Shown here: piece by piece, positions 8,289 through 17,207 of the stretch | How positions within the stretch are numbered: position 1 is the first letter of the stretch | Layout: each line of letters begins with the position of its first letter | Source: NCEH01 sp043195095 | GTDB taxonomy: Bacteria; Pseudomonadota; Alphaproteobacteria; Rhizobiales; Xanthobacteraceae | Length of the DNA: 64,000 nt | Reading direction: 5' to 3' (one strand) | Assembly: GCF_043195095.1 (NCBI RefSeq) | Contig: NZ_JBAFWN010000002.1 | Position numbers and translations under genes: made by a program | The notes under the pieces: generated by a model | What the model was told of the DNA's origin: nothing | The model's database searches: none | What the model saw: the letters and a program-made list of their open reading frames with translations, nothing else

Positions 8289-9485
8289 TTGGCCCACATC
8301 CCCCCGGACGTCTCCACCCTGCATCCCGACACCCTGCTCGTTCAGGGCGGCACCGCCCGTTCGCCTTATGGGGAAACGGCGGAAGCGCTCTATCTGACAC
8401 AGGGCTTCGTCTATGACGATGCGGAATCCTGCGAGGCGCGCTTCAAGGGCGAGGATCCGGGGTTCATCTATTCGCGCTACGGAAACCCTACCACCGCCAT
8501 GTTCGAAAGCCGCATGGCCCTGCTGGAGGGCGCGCAGGCCGCCCGCGCCACCGCATCCGGCATGGCGGCGGTGAATGCCGCGCTGATCTGCCAGCTCAAG
8601 GCCGGGGACCATGTGGTGGCCGCCCGCGCGCTGTTCGGCTCCTGCCGCTGGATCATCGAGGAATTCCTGCCGCGCTTCGGGGTGGAGACCACGCTGGTTG
8701 ATGGCACCAATCTTGAGGCCTGGCAGGCGGCGGTGAAACCCAACACCAAGGTGCTGTTCCTGGAGAGCCCCACCAACCCGACGCTGGAAATCATCGACAT
8801 CGCGGCGGTGGCGAACATCGCCCATGCCGCCGGCGCGCGCCTGGTGGTGGACAATGTGTTCGCGACCCCGCTGCTCCAGAAGCCGTTCGAGCTGGGTGCC
8901 GACGTGGTGGTCTATTCGGCCACCAAGCATATCGACGGACAGGGCCGGTGCCTCGGTGGCGTGATCCTGGCCTCGGAAGCCTTCATCAACGAGGGTTTGC
9001 AGACCTATCTGCGCCAGACCGGCCCCTCCATCTCGCCGTTCAACGCCTGGGTGCTGCTGAAGGGCATGGAAACCCTGGCGCTGCGCGTGGAGCGCCAGCA
9101 GGCGAGCGCCGCCGCCATCGCCGATGCGCTCGCCACCTCGCCGAAGGTGGAAAAGGTGATCTATCCCTTCCGCGCGGATCATCCCCAGGCGGAATTGGCG
9201 CGGCGGCAGATGAAGGGCGGCGGCACGCTGACCACTTTCGTGGTGGGTGGCGGCAAAGAGGGCGCGTTCCGCTTCGCCAATGCGCTGCGGCTCATTCGCA
9301 TTTCCAACAATCTCGGCGATTCCAAGAGCCTGCTGACCCATCCTGGCACCACCACCCACCAGCGCTTCACCCCCGAGGCGCGGGCCGAGATGGGGATTTC
9401 CGACGGGCTGGTGCGCCTCTCCGTGGGCCTCGAACATGCCGGCGACCTCCTCGCCGACCTCACCCAGGCGCTCGAAAAAGTGTGA
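8289..9485 (+). CDS. metZ: O-succinylhomoserine sulfhydrylase
   Basis: PLP enzyme of the Cys/Met metabolism family that makes homocysteine from O-succinylhomoserine and sulfide. The protein has 398 residues, normal for the family. The PLP lysine is K213 in VVYSATKHIDGQGR, and SRYGNPTT near residue 62 and the GDSKSLLTHP tail motif are conserved. The start must be TTG at 8289: an in-frame TGA at 8274-8276 leaves no ATG or GTG before residue 71, and the N-terminus then aligns with the family. GAGG lies about ten bases upstream. It is controlled by the SAM-II riboswitch just before it. Confidence 0.93.
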   Translation: MAHIPPDVSTLHPDTLLVQGGTARSPYGETAEALYLTQGFVYDDAESCEARFKGEDPGFIYSRYGNPTTAMFESRMALLEGAQAARATASGMAAVNAALICQLKAGDHVVAARALFGSCRWIIEEFLPRFGVETTLVDGTNLEAWQAAVKPNTKVLFLESPTNPTLEIIDIAAVANIAHAAGARLVVDNVFATPLLQKPFELGADVVVYSATKHIDGQGRCLGGVILASEAFINEGLQTYLRQTGPSISPFNAWVLLKGMETLALRVERQQASAAAIADALATSPKVEKVIYPFRADHPQAELARRQMKGGGTLTTFVVGGGKEGAFRFANALRLIRISNNLGDSKSLLTHPGTTTHQRFTPEARAEMGISDGLVRLSVGLEHAGDLLADLTQALEKV

Positions 9486-9587
9486 GCACAGCGCGCGTCG
9501 GCGCCCCTGCGTAGCGGCAACTGGACAATGCGCGCGGGGGCACTAGGTTCTGTCTTGAGCACGGCCGTGGTCGGGCGGGAGGAAGAG

Positions 9588-10082
9588 ATGGGGCGAAACG
9601 CGATGCGAGCCGCATCCTCGGCCATCGCAGCTGTGCTCGACACGGCGCGGTGGCTGATTCTTCCACTCTCGCTCCTGCTGTTCCTGCAATGGCCGCTGCG
9701 CGAACTGGTGAAGGCCTATTCGCGCGAAGCAAACGACATCGGCCAATGGATGTTCGCGCTCTATGTCGCTGCGGCCGTGACGGCCGCGACGCGGGCGCGG
9801 GCGCATCTGGCGAGCGACATCCTCGCCCACCGCTTCAGCCCACGCACCCGCGCCGGGATTGCCCGCGTCGGCGTCGCCATCAGCCTGCTGCCCTGGTCGA
9901 TCTGGCTGATCGTGGCAGGCTATCCCATGGTCCGGCTGTCCGTGCTCGGCCTGGAGGCGTTTCCGGAAACCTATAATCCCGGCTATTTCCTGGTGAAGCT
10001 GGCCATGTGGCTGCTCGCTTTGCTCGCCTTCGTCCAGGCCGCCATAGATCTGTTCGCGCCGGGTGCGGGCGAGACGGCATGA
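9588..10082 (+). CDS. TRAP transporter small permease (DctQ family)
   Basis: Small membrane subunit of a tripartite ATP-independent periplasmic transporter; 164 residues with four hydrophobic segments, as expected for DctQ. The ATG at 9588 follows GGGAGGAAG. The stop overlaps the start of the large permease (ATGA, 10079-10082), so the two are translationally coupled. Which organic acid is carried cannot be told from the sequence. No DctP binding-protein gene is on either side. Confidence 0.87.
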   Translation: MGRNAMRAASSAIAAVLDTARWLILPLSLLLFLQWPLRELVKAYSREANDIGQWMFALYVAAAVTAATRARAHLASDILAHRFSPRTRAGIARVGVAISLLPWSIWLIVAGYPMVRLSVLGLEAFPETYNPGYFLVKLAMWLLALLAFVQAAIDLFAPGAGETA

Positions 10083-11527
10083 GCGCGTTCGGCCTCGTTC
10101 TCCTGCTGTTGATCGGCTGCGGCACGGTGTTCACCGGCCTACCCAATGTGATGGTCCTGCTGGCGACCGCTGTGTTCGGCATGTGCGTCGGCCTGCTCAC
10201 CGGCGTCATCTCGCCCAACCTGTTCGCTGCGCTGCCGGGCCGGATCGTCGATCTCATGAGCAGCGACCTGCTCCAAGCCCTCCCGTTGTTCGTGCTGATG
10301 GGCACTTTGCTGAACCGATTGCCCATCGCCTCGTCCATCTTCGACACCGGGCTGGCGCTTCTGCCGCGCGCCCAGGCCAGCGCGCCGGTCATGGGGATCG
10401 CCATCGGCACCCTCATCGGCCCCATGAACGGTTCGGTGGGCGCGAGCGCGGTCGCCCTTGCGCGGACCATCGCGCCGGCCATGCTGGCGCGCGGCATGCC
10501 CTTGCCGAAGGTGCAGGCGGTGAGCGCCATGGCGGCGACGCTTGGCGTGGTGGTGCCGCCGTCCCTGGTGCTGATCCTGCTCGGCGACGCCATGCTGAAC
10601 GCCCACACGATCGCGCTCAACACGCTCGGGCGCAGCGGCCGCGTGGTCAATACGCAGGACGTGTTCCAGGGCGCCCTCATACCGGCCGCATTGTTCATTA
10701 TCGGGGCGCTTCTGGTCGCCGTGCTGGCGGCGCGCCGGGCCTCTTCGCCGGCACCGGGGCGGCCGCAACTGCGCGTGCGGGATGCTGTGATCAGTGCCCT
10801 GGCGATTCCCTTCGTCGGCGGCCTGCTGGTCAGCGTGACCCTCGGCTATGTCTATCCGGTGGAGGCGGCGGCGCTCGGGGCGCTGGTGCTGTTCCTGGCC
10901 GGCCTCGCCAGCGGCCATGTGACCCGTACAACCCTCGGCCCGATCCTCGACGAGGCCATGCGCATGACCGGGGCGCTATTCGCCCTGCTCGCCGCCGCCA
11001 CGACGCTCACACTGGTGTTCCGCCTGTTCGGCACCGACCGGCTGATCGCCGCCTTCATCACGGCGGTGCCCGGCGGCCCGCTACCGGTCACGGCCTTGGT
11101 CCTTGCCATGATCGCGCTGAGTGCGCTGGTTCTCGATGCGTTCGAGATCGTATTCGTGATCGTGCCGATCGTCATTCCACCCCTGCTGCTGCGGGTGGAG
11201 GATGCAAGCTGGGTCGCCGTGTTGGTCCTTCTGACGTTGCAGATGAGCTTCCTCCTGCCGCCGCTCGGCTATGCAGTGGTGGTGACACGGGATCTGATGA
11301 AGGGCGATGCGCCGCTGCGCACCATGATGGCGGGGCTGGCGCCCTATCTCCTGGTGCAGATTGCGGTGCTGGCCAGCGTGTTCGCCGTGCCCGCGCTCAC
11401 CCATCCGCACTGGCCCTGGGCGGCGGCGGCGACGCAGAAAGCCCCGCTGTCCACCGACCAGATGAACCAGCAGTTCGAAGGGCTTCTCCCGCCGTCACCC
11501 GAACCCGTGACGCCGAAGCTTGAGTGA
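10079..11527 (+). CDS. TRAP transporter large permease (DctM family)
   Basis: Ion-coupled permease subunit of a TRAP transporter; 482 residues with about a dozen hydrophobic segments. Family motifs are visible: the LFVLMGTLLNR region, GPMNGSVGASAVA, MAATLGVVVPPSLVLILLGD and MSFLLPPLGYAVVV. It overlaps the DctQ gene by four bases. At 482 residues it is longer than most DctM proteins (about 430); the excess is a proline- and glutamine-rich C-terminal tail and a longer central loop. The missing periplasmic binding protein must be encoded elsewhere. Confidence 0.88.
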   Translation: MSAFGLVLLLLIGCGTVFTGLPNVMVLLATAVFGMCVGLLTGVISPNLFAALPGRIVDLMSSDLLQALPLFVLMGTLLNRLPIASSIFDTGLALLPRAQASAPVMGIAIGTLIGPMNGSVGASAVALARTIAPAMLARGMPLPKVQAVSAMAATLGVVVPPSLVLILLGDAMLNAHTIALNTLGRSGRVVNTQDVFQGALIPAALFIIGALLVAVLAARRASSPAPGRPQLRVRDAVISALAIPFVGGLLVSVTLGYVYPVEAAALGALVLFLAGLASGHVTRTTLGPILDEAMRMTGALFALLAAATTLTLVFRLFGTDRLIAAFITAVPGGPLPVTALVLAMIALSALVLDAFEIVFVIVPIVIPPLLLRVEDASWVAVLVLLTLQMSFLLPPLGYAVVVTRDLMKGDAPLRTMMAGLAPYLLVQIAVLASVFAVPALTHPHWPWAAAATQKAPLSTDQMNQQFEGLLPPSPEPVTPKLE

Positions 11528-11606
11528 TCTTGCCCCGACCCCATTGCGCCTTGCCCGCATCGCGGGTTCACTGTGCGCGCACGCAGCGAAGTATAAGGGG
11601 GATCGA

Positions 11607-11999
11607 ATGTATCGGGCGACGACGCGCCAGATCCAGGTGACGGCGACGCCGCGCTATGTGGCGGAGCGCTCGGACCCGGAGCACGGCAATTTCTTCTGGG
11701 CCTACACCATCGAGGTGGTGAACCTGGGTGGCGATGTCGTGCAGCTCAAGGCGCGCCACTGGGTCATCACCGACGCCCACGGCCATGTGGAGGAAGTGCG
11801 CGGACCCGGCGTGGTGGGCGAGGAGCCGGTGCTTCCCCCCGGCGGGCGGTTCGAATACACCTCGGGCGTTCCGCTTGCGACCGCCATGGGCATCATGAGC
11901 GGCCATTACGAGATGTTGACCGAGACCGGCGAATCCTTCTCGGTGGAAATCCCCGCATTCTCCCTCGATACGCCGGACATGCGCCGCGTTCTCAACTGA
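11607..11999 (+). CDS. apaG: ApaG family protein (Co2+/Mg2+ efflux-associated)
   Basis: ApaG-fold protein of 130 residues (family about 125-130), a single fibronectin-III-like beta-sandwich. Conserved stretches are FFWAYTIEVVN, QLKARHWVITDAHG, GEEPVLPPGGRFEYTSG and GIMSGHYEM. ApaG was linked to Co2+ resistance and Mg2+ efflux in Salmonella; its biochemical role is unsettled. The ATG at 11607 has AAGGGGGA upstream. It lies between the TRAP permease and trkH, all rightward, with trkH starting 13 bases after its stop. Confidence 0.93.
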   Translation: MYRATTRQIQVTATPRYVAERSDPEHGNFFWAYTIEVVNLGGDVVQLKARHWVITDAHGHVEEVRGPGVVGEEPVLPPGGRFEYTSGVPLATAMGIMSGHYEMLTETGESFSVEIPAFSLDTPDMRRVLN

Positions 12000-12012
12000 G
12001 TTGGCAGCCCCC

Positions 12013-13509
12013 ATGCAAGCGGCCAAGGCACCCGCCATCCACGCCGAAGCCGGCCAGCCGCTCGATGCCCGGCCGATCGCCGCCGCGCTCGGCGCGGTGG
12101 TGGTGATCCTCGGCGTGAGCATGCTGCTGCCCGCGCTGGTGGATTATGCGGCCCGCTCGGGGGAGCAGGATGTGTTCGTCGGCACCTCGGCCGTCACCAT
12201 TTTCGTCGGGGTATTGCTGAGCGTCATCGGGCGCGGCGCGAACTTCCGGCGGCTCGACCTGCGCCAGGCCTTCCTGCTGACCTCCTCGGTCTGGATCGTG
12301 CTGACCATCTTCGCCGCCCTACCCTTCATGTGGGGCAAGGCCGGGCTGACGCCGGTCCACGCCATGTTCGAGGCCATGTCCGGCCTCACCACCACCGGCG
12401 CGACGGTGATGACCGGGCTGGACGACCAGACGCCCGGCATCCTGCTGTGGCGGGCCTTGCTGCACTGGTTCGGCGGGGTCGGCATCGTGGTGATCGCGAT
12501 CGCCGTGCTGCCCATGCTGAGCGTCGGCGGCATGCAATTGTTCCGCATGGAATCCTCCGACAAATCGGAAAAGTTCCTGCCGCGCGCGGGCGCCGTCGCC
12601 AAGGGCCTGCTGCTCGCCTATGTGCTGCTCACCTTCCTGTGCATCGCCAGCTACAAGCTGGCGGGCCTCGATTTGTTCGATTCCTTCACCATCGGCATGT
12701 CGACCATGTCGAGCGGAGGCTTCGCCAATTCCGATTCCTCGCTGTCGGTCTTCGCGGACCCGGCGGTGGATTATGTGGCGGTGGTCTTCATGCTCCTGGC
12801 GAGCCTGCCCTTCCCGCTTTATATCCGCGCGCTCTCGGGCGACGTGACACGGCTGTTCACCAATCCCGAGGTGCGCCTGTTCCTGGCCATCGTCGCGGTG
12901 TTCACCCTCGCCTCCTTCGCCCAGCAAACCATCCAGGGCGTGGCCCATGGGGAGACGGCGTTTCGCGGCGCCCTGTTCACGGTCGCCTCGCTCATCTCCA
13001 CCACCGGCTTCATGGCGGTGGACTATACCAATTGGGGGCCGCTCTCCGACGCGCTGTTCCTGGTGCTGATGTTCGTGGGCGGCTGCACCGGCTCCACCTC
13101 CGGCGGGGTGAAGGCGCTGCGCATCGCCATCACGGCGAAGGCGGTGCGCCAGCATCTCAAGCGGATTTCCTATCCGAACGGGCTGTTTCCCCTGCGCTAT
13201 GGCGGGGCGCCGGTGGCGGACGATATCGTCGCCTCGGTGCTCGGCTTCGTCTTCCTGTATTTCGCGACCTTCATCCTCATCGCGGCGGCGCTGAACTGCA
13301 TCGGCCTTGATGTGCGCACCGCGCTTTCCGCCACCATTGCCTGCCTCGCCAATGTGGGGCCCGGGCTCGGCCCGATCGTCGGGCCCGCCGGCAATTATGC
13401 CAGCCTGCCGGAGAGCGCGATCATTCTGCTGACCGCGGCCATGCTGCTCGGCCGGCTGGAAATCCTCACCGTGCTGGTGTTGTTGCTGCCGCGCTTCTGG
13501 GTGCGCTGA
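12013..13509 (+). CDS. trkH: TrkH/KtrB-family potassium uptake protein
   Basis: Membrane pore subunit for K+ uptake with four membrane-pore-membrane repeats. The four pore loops are visible: MSGLTTTGATVM, STMSSGGFAN, SLISTTGFMAVDY and ANVGPGLGPIVGP, each with the central glycine that lines the selectivity filter. Length from the ATG at 12013 is 498 residues; a TTG at 12001 would add four. Its RCK partner TrkA is not in the window. It ends convergently with hslO, only 33 bp away. Confidence 0.92.
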   Translation: MQAAKAPAIHAEAGQPLDARPIAAALGAVVVILGVSMLLPALVDYAARSGEQDVFVGTSAVTIFVGVLLSVIGRGANFRRLDLRQAFLLTSSVWIVLTIFAALPFMWGKAGLTPVHAMFEAMSGLTTTGATVMTGLDDQTPGILLWRALLHWFGGVGIVVIAIAVLPMLSVGGMQLFRMESSDKSEKFLPRAGAVAKGLLLAYVLLTFLCIASYKLAGLDLFDSFTIGMSTMSSGGFANSDSSLSVFADPAVDYVAVVFMLLASLPFPLYIRALSGDVTRLFTNPEVRLFLAIVAVFTLASFAQQTIQGVAHGETAFRGALFTVASLISTTGFMAVDYTNWGPLSDALFLVLMFVGGCTGSTSGGVKALRIAITAKAVRQHLKRISYPNGLFPLRYGGAPVADDIVASVLGFVFLYFATFILIAAALNCIGLDVRTALSATIACLANVGPGLGPIVGPAGNYASLPESAIILLTAAMLLGRLEILTVLVLLLPRFWVR

Positions 13510-13517
13510 ACGCGCCG

Positions 13518-13547
13518 CCTGAGCGCCGCTGGACCGGCGCGCTCAGG
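13518..13547. terminator. Bidirectional hairpin between trkH and hslO
   Basis: Nine-base-pair inverted repeat (arms 13518-13526 and 13539-13547) between two convergent genes; its right arm includes the hslO stop. It lacks a T-run, so the terminator role is inferred from position only. Confidence 0.4.
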
Positions 13548-14616
13548 GCGCGCCGTCGTCCGAGGCGGGACCGCCAGGGGCGGCATCGTCTTTGACGGGA
13601 TCTTGCGAGGCGGAATCTTGCGCCGGCGCATTGTCCGTCAGGACCTCATCGGCGCGAAACCCATAGGCGCGGCCGCAGAATTCACATGTGACCGAGACCC
13701 GCCCGTCCGCCTGCACCATGCCGGCGCGTTCCTCGCGGCTGAACGAGGACAGCACGCCTAACACCCGACTGCGCGAGCAGGTGCAATGGGCAACGATCGG
13801 CTGGGGTTCGAACACCCGCACGCCACGCTCATGGAACAGGCGATAGAGCAGCGCCTCGCTGGGCAGGGCGTGGTCCAGCAATTCCACGTCTTCCAGCGTG
13901 CCGACCAGCGACTGCGCTTCCATCCAGGCATCGTCGAGCGGCACATCCGGCTGTTCCACGCCCTCGGGCGCATCGCCGGGATGCAGGTCGCCCTGCGCCG
14001 CCCGGCCCGCCTCGGCGGGCAGGAATTGCGCCAGCAGGCCGCCCGCGCGCCACGCGGAGGGCTCGCCGCCCGGCCGCATCTCCTCGCCCACGGCGAGCCG
14101 CACGCGGGTCGGGATCTGCTCGGATTGCTGGAAATATTGATGCGCCGCCGCCTCCAGCCCGTCGCCCTCCAGGGCGACGACCCCCTGGTAGCGATTGGCG
14201 GACAGGCCCGGATCAATGGTCATGGCGAGATGCCCGCGCCCGATCAGCAGCGCCGGCGCGGCGGCATTACTCGCTTCCGCCTGCGCCACCGCCTCGGCAT
14301 CGAAGCGGGCATAGGCGCGCACCTTGTCGGGGCTGACGAAATCCACCACCACCATGTCCACCGGACCGTCGGTCTGGGTCTGGAGGATGAAGCGGCCCTC
14401 GAATTTCAGCGACGATCCCAGCAGAACGGTCAGCGCCACCGCCTCGCCGACGACACGCTTCACGGCGTTGGGATAATTGTGATGCACCAGCACCGCGTCG
14501 AGCATGGAGCCGACGCGCACGACGCGGCCGCGAATGTCGAGCGCGTCCACCTGGAATGGAAGCACCGAGTTATCAGGCGCTTCCTGGCGGGGCTCGGGAC
14601 GTGTTTCCTTGGTCAT
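13543..14616 (-). CDS. hslO: Redox-regulated chaperone Hsp33
   Basis: Oxidative-stress-activated holdase chaperone with a C-terminal zinc centre. The N-terminal substrate-binding domain starts near LPFQVDALDIRGRVVRVG, and the zinc ligands are CTCSR and CEFCG in the C-terminal quarter, matching the Cys-X-Cys...Cys-X-X-Cys pattern. The 357 residues slightly exceed E. coli Hsp33 (292), with added acidic and proline-rich ends, common in alphaproteobacteria. The start is the ATG at 14614-14616. It lies 120 bp downstream of argF on the same strand, a conserved rhizobial order (argD-argF-hslO). Confidence 0.95.
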   Translation of the reverse strand: MTKETRPEPRQEAPDNSVLPFQVDALDIRGRVVRVGSMLDAVLVHHNYPNAVKRVVGEAVALTVLLGSSLKFEGRFILQTQTDGPVDMVVVDFVSPDKVRAYARFDAEAVAQAEASNAAAPALLIGRGHLAMTIDPGLSANRYQGVVALEGDGLEAAAHQYFQQSEQIPTRVRLAVGEEMRPGGEPSAWRAGGLLAQFLPAEAGRAAQGDLHPGDAPEGVEQPDVPLDDAWMEAQSLVGTLEDVELLDHALPSEALLYRLFHERGVRVFEPQPIVAHCTCSRSRVLGVLSSFSREERAGMVQADGRVSVTCEFCGRAYGFRADEVLTDNAPAQDSASQDPVKDDAAPGGPASDDGAP

Positions 14617-14736
14617 GATACCTCATTCCAACCGCCCGGCCCGAGGGCCGGGCCTTCGACCGCCGCCGCGGCATCGTCTCGCGCGCCGCAGGCCCGGCCG
14701 GGGGAGGATGGCGTCACCTTCTCCCGGCACCACGGC

Positions 14737-15666
14737 TCAGGCTGCCGGCGTATCGAAGCACCAGGCCAGAATGCCCTTCTGGGCATGCAGGCGGTTTTCC
14801 GCCTCGTCGAACACCACCGATTGCGGCCCATCCATCACGTCATCGGTCACTTCTTCCCCACGATGGGCGGGCAGGCAATGCATGAAGATGGCGTCCGGGG
14901 CCGCGCGCGCCATCAGGGCGCGGTTGACCTGATAGGGCTTCAGGAGATTGTGGCGCCGCTCGGCTTCCTTGTCGCCCATGGAGACCCAGGTGTCGGTGAG
15001 GATGCAATCCGCCCCCTCCACCGCCGCCTCGGGATCGCGGGTGAATTTCACCCGCGCCTTGGTCTTCTTGACGAATTCCTTGAGCGCCTGGCGCGGCGAC
15101 AATTCCTTCGGGGTCGCGACGTTCAACTCGAAATCGAAGCTGTGGGCGGCATGGATCCAGGAGGCGAGCACATTGTTCGCGTCCCCGGTCCAAGCCACCT
15201 TGCGCCCGGCGATGCGGCCCTTGTGCTCCTCGAAGGTCATCACATCGGCCATGACCTGGCAGGGATGGGACACGCGCGTAAGGCCGTTGATCACCGGCAC
15301 CGTGGCGTAGGTGGCGAGTTCCATCAGATCCTCATGGCTGAGAATGCGGATCATGATGGCATCCACATAGCGCGACAGGACGCGGGCAGTGTCGGCGATG
15401 GTCTCACCGCGCCCCAGCTGCATTTCCGCGCCCGTGAGCATCACCGTGTCGCCGCCGAGCTGGCGCATGGCCAGATCGAACGAGACGCGGGTGCGCGTGG
15501 ACGGCTTGTCGAACACCATCGCCAGCGACTTGCCGGCAAGCGGTCGCTCGGCCGAACCGGCCTTGCGCTTGGCCTTGAGATCTTTCGACAATTCCAGAAC
15601 CCGCCGCAGCTCCACCGCGGGGATATCGGACAGATCGAGAAAATGACGCACGCCTGTGTCCTTCAT
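14737..15666 (-). CDS. argF: Ornithine carbamoyltransferase
   Basis: Makes citrulline from ornithine and carbamoyl phosphate in arginine biosynthesis (cytoplasmic trimer). Length is 309 residues, typical. The carbamoyl-phosphate motif STRTR is at residues 56-60 and the ornithine-side loop HCLPAHRGEEV is near residue 266. The ATG overlaps the argD stop by four bases (ATGA, 15663-15666), so the two are coupled. Confidence 0.97.
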   Translation of the reverse strand: MKDTGVRHFLDLSDIPAVELRRVLELSKDLKAKRKAGSAERPLAGKSLAMVFDKPSTRTRVSFDLAMRQLGGDTVMLTGAEMQLGRGETIADTARVLSRYVDAIMIRILSHEDLMELATYATVPVINGLTRVSHPCQVMADVMTFEEHKGRIAGRKVAWTGDANNVLASWIHAAHSFDFELNVATPKELSPRQALKEFVKKTKARVKFTRDPEAAVEGADCILTDTWVSMGDKEAERRHNLLKPYQVNRALMARAAPDAIFMHCLPAHRGEEVTDDVMDGPQSVVFDEAENRLHAQKGILAWCFDTPAA

Positions 15667-16871
15667 TCGGCGGCTCCCTTCGCCGACGCCCGTGCAAGGC
15701 CGTCCTCGATCCGCAGGCAGGCGGCCTCGATTTTTCCGGCGGCAATGGCGATCTCCTCCTCGGTGAGGATGAGAGGCGGCAGAAGTCGAACCACATTGTC
15801 TCCGGCGCCCGGGGCCAGCAGGCCCTCGTCGCGCAGGGCGAGCACCAGCTCGGCGGCGGGGCCCTGCGCCCTGACACCCAGCAGGAGTCCTTCACCTCGC
15901 ACCTCGGCGATGACTGCGGGATGACGGTCCTTGATCTCGTTCAGCGTGCGTACGAGCAGCGCCGACATGGCCTGCACCCGCTCCAGGAAGCCGTCCGCAA
16001 GCACCACGTCCAGCACCGCATTGCCCACCGCCATGGCGAGCGGGTTGCCGCCATAGGTCGAACCGTGGGTGCCGAGCGTCATGCCGCGCGCCGCATTCTC
16101 CGTGGCGAGGCACGCGCCCATGGGGAAGCCGCCGCCGATGCCCTTCGCCACCGCCATGATGTCGGGCACGATGCCCGAGCTCTGGTAGGCGAACAGGTTG
16201 CCGCTGCGCCCGACGCCGCACTGCACCTCGTCGAGGATCAGCAGCAGGCCATGCTCGTCGCACAGGGCGCGCAGCTGCGGCAGGAAATCCGCCGAGGGCA
16301 CGCGCACGCCGCCCTCGCCCTGGATCGGCTCCGCCAGGATCGCCCCGGTCTCCGGTCCGATGGCCGCCTTGACGGCCTCGATATCGCCGAACGGCACATG
16401 GTCGAAGCCCGGCATGTTCGGGCCGAAGCCTTCCAGATACTTGGGGTTGCCGCCCGCCGCGATGGTCGCGAGCGTGCGCCCGTGGAATGCGCCCTCGAAG
16501 GCGATGATGCGGTTTTTCGCCTCAGCGCCGATCACATATTGGTAGCGGCGCGCCATCTTGATGGCGCACTCCAGCGCTTCCGCACCCGAATTGGTGAAGA
16601 ACATGGTATCGGCGAAGGTCACGGCCTTCAGCCGCTCGGCCAGGCGCTCGCCGCCGACGATGCGGAACAAATTCGAGGTGTGCCAGAGCTTTCCGGCCTG
16701 TTCGGTCAGCGCCGAGACCAGATAAGGATGGGCATGCCCGAGGATGTTGACCGCGATGCCTGCGGTGAAATCGAGATAGCGTCGCCCGTCCGTCGTGACG
16801 AGCCAGCAGCCCTCTCCCCTTTCAAAAACGAGGTCGATGCGCGCGTAGGTCGGCAGAACGGGGGTGATCAC
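15663..16871 (-). CDS. argD: Acetylornithine aminotransferase
   Basis: PLP-dependent class-III aminotransferase of arginine biosynthesis (N-acetylornithine / N-acetylglutamate semialdehyde). Length from the chosen start is 402 residues. The PLP lysine is in IMAVAKGIGGGFPMGA near residue 252, and LILDEVQCGVGR precedes it. GTG at 16869-16871 is preferred because GGAGGGG lies just upstream and the family begins at ...VLPTYAR. An in-frame ATG at 16920-16922 would add 17 residues. A leader hairpin at 16936-16956 is upstream. Confidence 0.95.
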   Translation of the reverse strand: MITPVLPTYARIDLVFERGEGCWLVTTDGRRYLDFTAGIAVNILGHAHPYLVSALTEQAGKLWHTSNLFRIVGGERLAERLKAVTFADTMFFTNSGAEALECAIKMARRYQYVIGAEAKNRIIAFEGAFHGRTLATIAAGGNPKYLEGFGPNMPGFDHVPFGDIEAVKAAIGPETGAILAEPIQGEGGVRVPSADFLPQLRALCDEHGLLLILDEVQCGVGRSGNLFAYQSSGIVPDIMAVAKGIGGGFPMGACLATENAARGMTLGTHGSTYGGNPLAMAVGNAVLDVVLADGFLERVQAMSALLVRTLNEIKDRHPAVIAEVRGEGLLLGVRAQGPAAELVLALRDEGLLAPGAGDNVVRLLPPLILTEEEIAIAAGKIEAACLRIEDGLARASAKGAAE

Positions 16872-16929
16872 GGAACCCCTCCTCTTGGGGTGGGGCGAAA
16901 CGCGCTGCGTCTCGCCGGACATCAGAAAC

Positions 16930-16956
16930 GCCAAAGGCCGCCCTCGCGGGGCGGCC
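16930..16956 (-). promoter_or_regulatory. Leader hairpin upstream of argD (possible attenuator)
   Basis: In the minus transcript, perfect 8-bp arms (16949-16956 and 16936-16943) with a five-base loop are followed by TTTGGCGTTT. It lies 65 bases before the argD GTG, so it would sit in the argD leader. It resembles a weak terminator; no ARG box or leader peptide was recognised. Confidence 0.4.
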
Positions 16957-16967
16957 CGACAAAAAGG

Positions 16968-17193
16968 GATTCTAATGATCGCGCGCGGGAGGTCAACAGA
17001 GCGCAGCCGTTGACCTGATCGTAACGACTTGGGGACAACGGCACGGGAATGCATTCCGACTCTGTGCGGGCGGGCGTGCATATTGTAGTTTGCTCGTGGC
17101 TGACCACGACATCTCGTGCAGGCCTGTTCCCCAAGTGACGTTGGGCCCTGCGAACCCGCGTGCAATGGCGCGCCTGGGTGCGGGAGAAGAGTC
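16968..17193. promoter_or_regulatory. GANTC-containing divergent control region, argD / gcrA
   Basis: The 336-bp gap between argD and gcrA holds three GANTC sites (GATTC 16968-16972, GACTC 17058-17062, GAGTC 17189-17193), the target of the CcrM adenine methyltransferase. The last is 15 bases from the gcrA start. GcrA itself acts at CcrM-methylated promoters in Caulobacter, so autoregulation is plausible but inferred. No convincing -35/-10 pair was assigned. Confidence 0.5.
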
Positions 17194-17207
17194 GAAGGAG
17201 GAGAGCG

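Noticed and set aside
8167..8397. 76-codon frame overlapping the SAM-II riboswitch
   Set aside because: Its GTG lies in the P1 stem of the riboswitch and it runs out of frame into metZ; an accidental frame.
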